Assembly: GCA_963070105.1 (NCBI GenBank)
Contig: OY718805.1
Coordinates: forward strand, 3,110,001 to 3,174,000
Reading direction: 5' to 3'
DNA length: 64,000 bases
From: Litomosoides sigmodontis
Lineage: Eukaryota > Nematoda > Chromadorea > Rhabditida > Onchocercidae
Shown: one piece after another, positions 39,401 through 49,513 of the stretch
Layout: each line of letters starts with the position of its first letter
Position numbering within the stretch: position 1 is the first letter of the stretch
The notes under the pieces: model-generated
What the model saw: only the letters and a program-made list of their open reading frames with translations
What the model was told of the DNA's origin: nothing
Databases searched by the model: none
Translations under genes and position numbers: made by a program

Positions 39401-41840
39401 GGGAATACATCTGTGTTGAACTCTGCTTTATAAGCCAATACTTAATGAGAAGAATATATTACATATCCAGCAACGTGAGTTTTCATTCCAAAATTCCACC
39501 CAATAATCCCTTTTTACATTCATCTTGTCAACTGAATCACAATCATTTTCACTCTGATTTTTTTCGTCGAAAAGCACAATTTTTTCAACTGTTTTTTCCA
39601 GTTTTTCTGGCCATTCCATATAGTCGTTAGCTGTAAGCTTTCTTGATCCATAATAATTGATAAGAGATTCAATCACTTGCAAAGCTTGTTGCCGCATTGT
39701 CTGAAATTGTCGTATTTTGAACATACACGTAAATGAATGTTATTTGCACTACTGAAATCATGATATTGTGTTCATTTACGGAGTAAGAAAAAAAGAGCAC
39801 CAGTTTGAATGGTATTGGCTGACAGGACAAGCAAATGCGAGCTGTTTGTTTCAAAGCAATGAGACTCAAAAACACGAGCTGAAAATTAGTTATGAAATAC
39901 AAATTAAAATACAGCGAATTTAAATAAGCTAATTATTGTTGCTAATACTCTTCTTGTCATTACCTTCATTGACAAGACAATAAGTAAAGCTTAAAGCTTA
40001 TTCAGACTGCCTATTATACCATTCATTATTAAAATGCATCCATATGAGTAGTTAGTGCAATATGGAAGCTACTAGTAAAAATAAAATTTAAAATTACTTT
40101 TGTATTTTTCTTGAGTTCTAAACAGCAAAAATTGTTGGAAAACAAATATTCTTGAATCATTTCTGAATAAACCTTACAGATGCCAAATCCTTATCGCTTC
40201 CATACAATTTCCCAGCAATTAATTCTTCTAGCCGATGCAACTAAAAAACCAGCTAAGTTCTTTAAATCAATTTACATCACATTATTAGTACATCATAATA
40301 ATTATTAAGTGCCATTCGTAACATGAAGAACTCCCCAACAATTTGTGTTGATTGGGAAAAGTTAGCTAACGAGATGGTTTTTTAATTCAAAGAAAATAAA
40401 ACCTGAAAATCGCTGAAATCACCCTTAGCTGTACAAATTTTTCCAGTTGGTTGATATGTTGTCTTGAACCAATGAAGAAATTTTTCTGCTACTGCAATAT
40501 CAAAGCCAGAACACGCTGTTGATACAAGTTGTTCGGGTATTACTGATAAGCACATTGATATCAAATCCTGTTCATGCAGCAATGTGAACATCAACGCACG
40601 CAAGTGCGCAATGTAACAAAGCAAGTGCATCTAAAAAAAATTGCAAATCATTCGAACATTGATGGCAACCATATTGAACTACAAGAAAGAAATGTTACAA
40701 ACGAATATTTATTAGAAACTAAAAAACCTAACAACATATTATGACATTTTCAGGGATTCTTTTTTCTCTTTCCTTTATTTCTCTTTATTCTTTATAACCA
40801 AAATACCGAGAAAAAAACCTTGTGACAATTCATCTGCCGTTCGCGAAGTTTCTGATTAACATTTTGTTTAATGTAACGTGCTCTTCGAGTTCCCACCGTT
40901 TCCACCGGTTTTACTTTTATTTTTGATTTCTTGATTGTTACTTCAATTGAAGAAGTTGGTGGCAAAGCAGCGTTACGGAAATCGAACTCATCTACATCTT
41001 CCCATTCATCATCCGAACAACTAGAACTTTCATCATCATACGGTAAACCGGATGTAGTTTTCGACTTTTCACACTTATTGCTTTTATCTAGTTTCTTTTT
41101 CTTCGACGTAGAACCTGAAAGCATTCGAAAGTGACACAGCAAAAATCACTGCGTGGCAGAATGTCTAACAGTCATGGCCTGCAAGCAAAAAATTCGTGAT
41201 CATTCAATTTATCATAAAAATTCTGAAAACTCACCCTCCGTATCTCTAGTTCTATCTATCAACTTTACAGATCGTCGTTTTCGTTTTGCAGTTTTAGTAT
41301 CAATTCTATTTTTCAATTCTTCATCTTGTTTGCTATGTTTAACTTCATCCGCTTGCTCCACTATAGGATTCACTACTTGATCTTTAGAAGTGGAAACATT
41401 TCCCTCCCGTTTCCTCGTGTTCTTTGTAAGAGAAGTAGCAGTATCCTTCCGTGAGGTACCTAGAAAATCGTGAAGATTGGCTAAAATGAATTTAGAAAAC
41501 ATTAGACTTCAAATCTCTGTTAAATCAAATTTGTAAATTCATGGCAATTTAAATGAAAACTGCCACTTCAATTCCAAAATTTACTGTCATTTAAGTGGGA
41601 CACAAATTGAAAGAACCATTTAAAATTTCATTTCGACCTCATTAATTTTAACTTTAAGTAAGCTCATCCCACAATCACTGCGTATATTCCTTTGCTAAAT
41701 ACATCAGACAGCACACTGAACAACTTACTATAATTTGCGATAGAGCTGGTAGAGAAGTCCGTAGCAGCCAATGATCTATTCAACTCCACATCCTTTTTTT
41801 CTTGAAGTCTGCGACTACGCCGTAGAATAACACTTGACAT
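36486..41840 (-). CDS. xpc-1: XPC/Rad4 DNA-damage recognition protein
   Basis: Initiates global-genome nucleotide excision repair by sensing helix distortion. Sixteen exons: 41840-41729, 41480-41235, 41114-40819, 40630-40403, 40240-40178, 39878-39801, 39700-39463, 39332-39240, 39060-38957, 38876-38764, 38420-38264, 38186-38052, 37831-37632, 37262-37169, 37081-36977, 36614-36486; 796 aa. N-terminus basic with an acidic patch (D-D-E-W-E-D-V-D-E-F); Trp157 and Val160 resemble the pair in human XPC that binds the TFIIH p62 PH domain. Transglutaminase-like core about 219-450 (C-Q-P-I-P-F-K; W-W-S-D-T-L; I-R-D-V-T-A-R-Y). BHD1 about 487-560 (Y-K-N-H-P-L-Y-V-L), BHD2, BHD3 (V-D-G-R-V-P-R-N-E-F-G-N-L-Y-V-Y, 620-636). 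The C-terminal helix N-W-R-N-L-V-K-G-L and W-P-Q-T-Q follow the human order. Exon 14's donor (GTTGGT) is the least certain join. The symbol is by homology to C. elegans xpc-1. Confidence 0.95.
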
Positions 41841-43442
41841 TCGTGTAAAGCTTTCTCAAATGAAGAAAAAAAAAGCATAAAATTCATAGAGTGCAACATA
41901 TGTGGAGCCTTCTCAGTGACCCCTACATGATCTCGAATTACTTCAACTATTACAAGCACCTAATAAATCTAAAATTGAGCTAAAGACCCATAATCAAGAA
42001 ATACTCTACGAAACCTTTCATAAACACGATGCTCAGTGATAGTAAACCGGGAATTGCAAAGAGAAAACAAAAAAAAAGAGTGCTGTCGCACAGTTGAATT
42101 ACAGGTATTGCAATTAAACTTCGAACCAACTAGTAACGAAACACGCTTGAATAAATTACGAACAGATTTACATCAGAATGAGTTAGATGTATCCTGTTGC
42201 GATTTGATACGGTTTAATGTGAAGTAGATTAAAGTAGAACATCAAATAAGTACTTAAGTTTTTAATAAACATTTAGCAGCAAAACAACCACGGGAGAACA
42301 AAGCAAAAAAAAATTTAATTTAGAATGAGTAAACGAAATAGCCACTAAGAATTTTATTTATATTTGAAATCACAAAGAAACAAGTGAAATCTTCGTGTCC
42401 AAAAGAAATTTGAACCATTTTTTTCTCGTTATGCGAGATTTTGGTTTGCATTTTTATTTTTTTATTTTTTGCATTTTGCGAGATTTGCATTTTTTCATAT
42501 TTTCATTTTCGGCTGTTCAATTTCCACTGTAACTTTGGACGGCATATTTCAAGTCATACTGCATCATGGCGACCAGCGAAGAGCAGATTGGATTTAGCTT
42601 TAATTTAAACCTGACAGATTGAGGAGCAAATTTAATTTTTTGTCTGTGGCCATTTATACTGCTCTATCCAGTCTTTAATCTTTCTTTTAATTAACACCAC
42701 ACTTTTATATAGGACTTTTCTATAAAGGATAAATTTTGCGATCCTAAAATGTTATGTGCTTCAAATTAAACTTCAAGTTTCTCTTATTATGATCTCGAAT
42801 AACATTCGTTCTACTTGTACTGAACCAATGAAATACTTCGACTAGAATTTCCATTTCTACTGCTCATGTTTCAAATTCTGCTAACATACTGCAATGAGGA
42901 ATTATGTATTTATATCCAATTTACACGATTACGAGGTAATAATGACAACGAAAGTAAGACTGAGCACTATAAAAATAAAACAAATATTGCAACGTCCATA
43001 GCACTACAAGTTGTGCAAAAAAGTCCGCTTTCTGAGACCGGAAATTTTTACGCGTAAAAAGCTCTGAAATCAACTGGACGTGAATATGAATAAAACATGA
43101 AGACGACCTTTCAAACTTCGATTTCAAATTTCAGCTGAGTATTAACCAGTATCTGGTTTGTCAAATGGCTTTTTTGCTACTTCATGATTTATGAACATCC
43201 TGGATCTAGCAAAATAGCAGCAACACAATGCGCCATATGGCACAACTGATATGCAACACAGTATACCAGACTATGATATGATTGTATAATCACAACACAA
43301 ACACATATGGTAATGAATAATTTCTGATTTTTTACACATAGGGACCGTAATAACAAGTACCAAAAGCGAAAAATGTGCAAACACAATTGAATTCAATTAG
43401 AAAATTTACTGCAAAAATATAAACACGCAAAGGAAGCCTATC
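41841..43442. other. Spacer between XPC and URM1
   Basis: 1.6 kb holding the XPC 5' flank (leader acceptor at 41855-41856, minus strand) and the URM1 3' flank. No conserved coding segment or RNA gene was recognised. Confidence 0.45.
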
Positions 43443-43757
43443 TCATCCACCATGTAGAGTAGAAACGAATGAAACGACGTCACCATCCTCCAGGATCGTT
43501 TTAGGTCCCTGCAACAGCTCCCAGTCAACTTCATTGACAAGCACCAGTATTCCCGGTCGGACACAGTCGCCATTGCTATCCACCAGCAAATGAGATCTTG
43601 ACTTGTCTGGTATCATTGTATCATTAATATATCGTATCAAATCACTAACAGACAATGGTCCCGAATCATTTGGAACTTTCATATTCAATTCCTTTTGCAT
43701 GTCGAACAACGATTCTACGCCACCAGAAAATTCGACTTTCAAACTTAAAATACCCAT
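43443..43757 (-). CDS. urm-1: Ubiquitin-related modifier URM1
   Basis: Sulfur carrier for 2-thiolation of wobble uridine in cytosolic tRNAs, and also a protein modifier. It is activated as a C-terminal thiocarboxylate by an MOCS3/Uba4-type enzyme. Single exon, 104 aa, about the family length. Diagnostic features: N-terminal beta strand V-E-F-S-G-G, the near-invariant V-R-P-G-I-L-V-L-V-N-E-V-D-W-E-L block, and the C-terminus V-S-F-V-S-T-L-H-G-G ending exactly at Gly-Gly, as URM1 needs no processing. An acceptor (43771-43772, minus strand) lies 13 nt before the ATG, so a trans-spliced leader is likely. The gene diverges from RBM28, with ATGs 635 bp apart. Confidence 0.97.
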   Translation of the reverse strand: MGILSLKVEFSGGVESLFDMQKELNMKVPNDSGPLSVSDLIRYINDTMIPDKSRSHLLVDSNGDCVRPGILVLVNEVDWELLQGPKTILEDGDVVSFVSTLHGG

Positions 43758-44391
43758 GTTCAGTTTTGAACTGAAAATAGTTGTGGGAAAAAAACTTTTT
43801 TAGAAACACCATAAGCTTACATATCTCAGGATCACATATGCTACAAAACATCGATGGAAAAGATCATTCTATTATTCATGCAACGAATTTGATGCACAAA
43901 TTTGTTTTAAAATGAGTTCTATCAATTATTGCTTTCTTTCGCTGTGCAAAAAACACGCCTTTCTAATTATCATCTCTTAATTACATCTTTCGACTTATCA
44001 CGTACGACATGCACGCATCCATTTCAACCCCAATACCTACTTTCGCAAGAAACACTTCCAATTGAAAGTGAAACCTACAGCATTTCCGATGAGAACTGTT
44101 TTGTAATGCGGCCGATCAGGAGTCTCGTTTTGATTGGGTTAAAAATCTAGACTTGTTTTCAGTTCTGCGTGTGTTTTACAGGGATAGCAAAGTGGGGGAG
44201 GAGACGGGCGTTAGGGAAGTAATAGTGAAGCATTCTTGCGTGAAAATTTTCTGACTTTATACAGCTTTACTTGAAGTAGATCTGAAACGTCTCGTGTCAC
44301 GCTTAATTTGAAACCTCTTTTTGCCGGATGTTGTATGAAAATTTTTACCTAAGATTTATCATTGATGTTTTAGTGATAACTGTTGAAATAG
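43758..44391. promoter_or_regulatory. Shared divergent promoter region, URM1 / RBM28
   Basis: 634 bp separate two head-to-head start codons. Each end has a leader acceptor (43771-43772 minus; 44372-44373 plus). The short spacing suggests a bidirectional promoter. No TATA-type element can be singled out in the AT-rich background. A purine-rich segment (GTGGGGGAGGAGACGGGC) lies at about 44191-44208. Confidence 0.5.
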
Positions 44392-47300
44392 ATGATAATA
44401 GACATGTTACAGTCTACCCGAAGAGCATCATCTCTCCTGAAGGAAAAATGTTTGCGACAATCGATAGCTTTTGATAATGCTCATTTACAGATGACTGCGA
44501 AGAGAGGCAAAAACCAAAATTCTTTACATTTCGGGAATATTGGGGAGATGAGGAATGAGAAGAGTGAAGTGCGGAACACACCCAAATTTGACGTGATAAA
44601 AACTGAAGGATGTGATCAAGATAGCAATGATGCTAGGACTGATTCACGGTGCAAGTCATGGCGATTGATTGTGCGCAATTTACCATTTAAGGTGGATGTC
44701 TTAAGTTTGAGTTTCATTTCTGCAAAACTTATTTGACAAGTAGAACTTTTTACTGCAATGCATGGTAAAGGTTATTGGTATATAGTTAAAGCATGCTCAT
44801 TAACTGCGATATCTGTTTTCGTTAAGAATATTGTAATTGCTAGTATAACATGGTCCAGCTTTTTACATTTACATTTTTTAGCGTCGTGTAACTGATCCAT
44901 TCGTGTAACTGGCTTTTTCCCTAGTTGAAAGTGAAGAGGACAAAAATATTCTATGATGTTGAGAGATATCCATATTCAGTCCTTTATTCTTGTTTTCCAG
45001 ACGACACAGGAAGATTTGAAAGCGGTATTTGGTGATGTTGGTCCATGCAGTGAAATAGTTTTACCAAAATGCAAAGATAAACGATTCCCAAATTCATGTG
45101 CTGGTTTTGCGTTTATCCAGTTCCAGAAACGTCATGATGCTGTGAAATCCATTGAGAAATTAAATATGTCTGAGGTCAATTAAAACAATCCCGCACTATA
45201 TTAGTTGTTTTATTTGGAAGCAATTTTCGTCAAAATCTTTGGTATGTCTTCAGAAAAGGATAAAGGCAACAATTTTTTTTTTAAGATACTTGGAAGGAAA
45301 ATAGCGATCGATTGGGCTTTGTCAAAAGATACCTATGAGACGGCTGTACATGAAGGTTTGCCTTTGCTTTTTTGTGTTAAAGGCTCATATGTTTATGTTT
45401 TATAAACCTTATATGAATTTAAGTTTGAACGAAATATTCCCTGATGTCTATTTTGCTGTTCTAAATCTTTGAGGGGTTCATACGAATAGAATTTCTAACT
45501 GAATTTGCTAAAGCTACTCTTATGAAATTCATGTTATTCCAGGAAAGCAAAGGAATCAAGAAGTTAAAGAAGAAATCAAACAAGAGATTGAGTCGGACGA
45601 TGGCAGTATTGTTGAGAGTGAAGGAGGCAACAGTGAGATCAAGGAAGAAGTGCCAAGCGAGGACTTATCTGGTGATAGTACTTACGAAGTTGAAGGAAAG
45701 GAAAAACAAAGTGGACGAGAATTCAAAGAGGATAAAGCAATATTAGAAGAGCGTGTCATATTCATTAGGTTAATAGTTTGGTGTTTTGGTAAAAATATCG
45801 TGAATAACAAATTGAAATGTTGTGGTAACTTCTCAGCGAAACATTTTGATTCAGCAACATGGGAGGATGGAAGTTGGCTGTTCGGAGTCACTCTTTTTTT
45901 TTTTGAAAAATTATCAAAAGTTTGAATTCAGTATATTTTTGAAATTTCGTTCTGGAATGTCTGTTTTAGAAATTTATCATACGAAACAACGGATAAAGAC
46001 TTGAAGGAAGCCTTGTCGAAGTTTGGGAACATTTCATTGGCAATTCTTTGCTGCTACGCTGGTAGTGGACATCCAAAGGGAACTGCTTTTGTACATTTTG
46101 AAGCAGCTGATGAAGCAAAGAAATGTCTGTTAGCTATGAATCAGGTAAGTGTTGATTTCTTGTAGTAATTCGAAAAAAAACTTAGTAATTGAACTACTCC
46201 TAATGATATGGGTTGAATAAGGTCTTCTAGTATTGGTTATAACGGTTGCTTTTACTGGCTCGTAGGAGCAGGTTGCCGTTTTGTTATTAGATTTTGATGG
46301 CAGTGTTTTAGGCTCCTGGCATTTCAATTGGCGGTCGTCGAATTTTTGGTCATCAGGCACTTCCAAGAAGTGAAGCAGCAAAAATTGAAAAGGTATTAAT
46401 TGACTTAGAAGTTAGCTTTGTTACGGGAGGTACTAATGGGAAAGTTATGCTGATGACATTTTTTGATTTCGCTCTTCAGTAGTGCTTGCTTTTCCTTTGC
46501 CTTTTATTTTTTTTTTGGTGGTGATTAGTGGTATTATATTTACTGTAAGGTAGTTTCTAATGCATATAACTGTTTGAGAAAAATGATTTTCAGCACATTA
46601 TTCTATTGCACTTATTACATTTGTAATAAATAGCACTTTTTTTTTAAAGGACAAGCTAACAAAAAAGCCAAAAGACAAACGGAATCTTTTCCTTCTACGT
46701 GCTGGCTTTATACGACCTGGTACAACTGCTGCGGCGGGTATGAGTGAAGCAGATGCCGAAAAGCGTGCACGTTTGGCAGTAGCTGCACGACAAAAGCTAA
46801 AGAACCTTCATATGTACATGTTCATTGAGTTTTATTACATCAAGAGAAGTTTTATTATGCCAAAATGTCCAAATCAATGACAAACTAGAACTTTCATAGT
46901 TGCACTATGAAAGTTCTAGTTTATCGTTGATTTACGTACTTTAATATGCAATATTTTTTTCATATTATCCGTTTCACTTACTTGCCAGTATTAATTATCG
47001 CTTTGTAGGCTAAAAAACTTTCTAACTGTACATGACAAATAGGAAATTAGGCAGGCCTACCAGGAAACTTGCTATCTTACCTCATGAACCACAGTTCTAT
47101 ATAATTGAATATATCCTTATTACTGATTTGAGTCAAGGTCTCAGGATTAGAAGAATAAAATTTAGCCCTAATAGAGTTGATCAATGAATCTGGACTTGCA
47201 GGTTTGTGTCTCCGACGCGTTTGGTTATTCATAATTTACCGAAATCTTTAACTGATAAAGCTCTCAGATCGATATGCTTTATTGCAGCTGGCAATCCTGA

Positions 47301-48296
47301 TGCAAAAATAAATGAAGTATAAATGAAGCTTTTGAATTTAAAAATATAAAAATATTGATTCTTCAAGTTATTCAACTTCGCTCTGTCTAAAGTGCCCCTC
47401 GTCATTTTTTGCTCACTTTGTTAAAAAACATTCTTTCGCTTTCAGTAATACATTAGCCCATCATAATGTTGTGAGTTCAGTAAAGTTGTTAATACATTTG
47501 CATCACTTTCAGTGTCGGATTTGGCGAGATAAAAGTAAATTAAGTGCTTCTGGAGAAGCTTTATCTCGAGGTTTTGGATTTGTCAATTTTTTGAACCATC
47601 AGGATGCCTTATCAGCTATGAAGCACTTAAATAATAATCCAGACATATTCACTAAGGAACAGGTTTTTTTTAACTGAAGTTTTTACCAGAGTAAAGCGTA
47701 GAACTTAAAAAGCTACTTATTTTGAAAATTGCTCATATGGTTTTGGTAAGTAGCGTGCGATTATTTTCGTGTAAAATTGGAAATGTGCGATGCATCATTT
47801 TGAGTGTTCTACATTACCCGCGATTTGAAACTTATTAATACTTACAGAGACCGATTGTTGAGTTTTCAATCGAAAACTTGGCTGCTCTTCGACTTCGTGA
47901 GTCAAGATTAAAAAAATCACAGTACAACCAATCATGTAATGAACAAATTACTAATGGTAAGAATAAACAGGATTTGGAGCAAACAAAAAAGCATCTTTCG
48001 GCTGGTGGACAAAGGCCTCTTCCTTCTTATTTGGGACCTAAAATTCGACGAAGAGATGCGAATATGAAGAAGGCTCAAGTAAACGCTAAGAAATTTTCAT
48101 TTCAGCTTTTAATTTCTTGGACTGGTTTTCAAATTTTTCTTAATTTTAGATAAAGGGAAAAATTTTAACCTTTTAGGTGAAAGGAAAAATTAGCAAGAAA
48201 AGAAAACTACCGATGAGAATATCTGAATCAGCAACGAAGAAGAAAAAGCCAAATAGTTCCAAACAGCTTACAAAATATCTTACTCTGTCATGCTGA
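44392..48296 (+). CDS. RBM28/Nop4-like nucleolar RRM protein
   Basis: RNA-binding protein of the Nop4/RBM28 family, which works in pre-rRNA processing and 60S assembly in the nucleolus. Eleven exons: 44392-44691, 45001-45174, 45286-45355, 45543-45768, 45970-46144, 46312-46392, 46650-46813, 47202-47316, 47513-47662, 47848-48078, 48177-48296; 601 aa. RRM1 (about 91-180; L-I-V-R-N-L-P-F, A-G-F-A-F-I-Q-F), Glu-rich acidic linker (182-250), RRM2 (about 253-340; I-F-I-R-N-L-S-Y, G-T-A-F-V-H-F), then RRM3 (about 400-490; L-V-I-H-N-L-P-K, R-G-F-G-F-V-N-F, N-N-N-P-D-I-F). The order and the stretch H-M-F-V-S-P-T-R-L-V-I-H-N-L-P-K match RBM28. The basic C-terminus (K-K-R-K, K-K-K-K) suggests nuclear targeting. 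Start uncertain: ATG 44392 follows a leader acceptor, but a better acceptor abuts ATG 44491, giving 568 aa. Poly(A) signal AATAAA at 48438. Confidence 0.92.
44489..44490 (+). promoter_or_regulatory. Alternative splice acceptor directly before an in-frame ATG (RBM28-like)
   Basis: TCATTTACAG|ATG: a strong nematode acceptor ending at the base before ATG 44491, in frame with the gene. Trans-splicing here would remove the first 33 codons of the longer form. Confidence 0.5.
46882..46922. repeat. Perfect 19-bp inverted repeat, 3-nt loop
   Basis: The arm AAACTAGAACTTTCATAGT (46882-46900), loop TGC and the exact reverse complement (46904-46922) lie in RBM28-like intron 7. This forms a stable hairpin as DNA or pre-mRNA. 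Confidence 0.95.
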
Positions 48297-49007
48297 TGTA
48301 CTAATTTACGGTTGTACAAGTGAACTGTGTGAGTGTTAACTCGAATATTATGATGGCGATTTATAGTTGATGTTTTAGCTGTCTTTAAGTTCTATAAGTC
48401 AATAGAAGCATGACAGGTTCCATTTGATTCCACTTTTAATAAAAAATAAGCAATGCTTTGCATCGTCTCGAATTTTAACTTCATGCTTACCACGCAATTT
48501 GTAGGTAGGAAAATGAATTTTAACTTGCGGAAAATGGTGTTTGATTTTGTTGTTGTGCTTTATCTTCACTTTGTAGAGACTGATAATGACTTAAAAACAA
48601 GAAAAGATGCTAATATGGAAATTCGTTGTGAAATGTAAGGTGTTCTTTCTGCTTCGTACTCTTCTGGTAGGCAAAAAAACTCTTTTGTTTATGAAAGCTT
48701 GTTGTAATAAAGTTGCTAGTCTTCATACATTTGTTATTTTTGGCATATTTATAAAATGAAATAAAGTTGGCTGTTTTTAAAAATGCGTGTATTGTCTTCA
48801 ATTGTTTCTTACATAACTGTAGTTTAATCAGCAAACATTATTTTTAGTGGTAGAATTTTTTTTTTAATTTTGTTCGGAGGAATTTTTCATTGAAGGGTTG
48901 GAAATCATTAGAAAGGTACTCCAGTATCGAAATGGCTGTTTTTTTACGTTCGTATTACCAATAAATTTCTGGAGAGCTACCTACGTTTTTCTGTCTTCGT
49001 TTTTAGA

Positions 49008-49073
49008 TCAAATTGGTGAATATGCCGCGACTATGATGGAAAAGTTCGACTAGGTGGACTTGATGCATATGTA
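49008..49073 (+). other. Possible orphan exon
   Basis: The segment is bounded by an acceptor-like CGTTTTTAG and a donor TAT|GTAAGT. One frame reads R-D-Y-D-G-K-V-R-L-G-G-L-D-A-Y, less AT-biased than the flanks, but it has a TGA upstream inside the segment. I do not recognise the peptide, and it may be chance. Confidence 0.2.
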
Positions 49074-49510
49074 AGTTTTTTAAGTTCAATCCACGATTCT
49101 TGGTTGCGGCCTTAAGAAGCTTTCTACACTAACTAACATGTCAGTGATTGCTCTCGAATTTATGTATTGAGATATTCATGTGATTTCAGTTTTTTTTTAT
49201 TATTTTTTGCGTAGAGTATGTGTTTTGCTGTTAGGTATGTTTTTATTCCCTCAAAGAAGGCTAATGTTGAATGAGGTTTATTGAGATATTATTGGGTTAA
49301 CGGTCGTATGTGATTAAAATCCAGCTCATTAGTTTTGCGAACGAGGTTGTAAAAAATAGATTTGTAGTTACATATCCATTCTTCATTGATAAAACTATTA
49401 ATATTCTTCTGACTAAACTGTGTGGGAATTAAGTAACTGATTTGTTTGGCTGACAAAATTAGGATAGTTACGAATTTCAGTCTTTCACTTAGAATCAGAA
49501 ATTTTGCTTT

Positions 49511-49512
49511 AG
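49511..49512 (+). promoter_or_regulatory. Probable trans-splice acceptor of the GluRS-like gene
   Basis: TTTTGCTTTAG lies one base before ATG 49514. It supports this ATG as the start and the ORF as an expressed single-exon gene. Confidence 0.6.
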
Positions 49513-49513
49513 G

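Larger units (their letters stand above)
48297..49513. other. Spacer between the RBM28-like and GluRS-like genes
   Basis: 1.2 kb with the RBM28-like poly(A) signal (48438) and the GluRS-like 5' flank. A possible orphan exon lies at 49008-49073. Nothing else was recognised. Confidence 0.45.
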
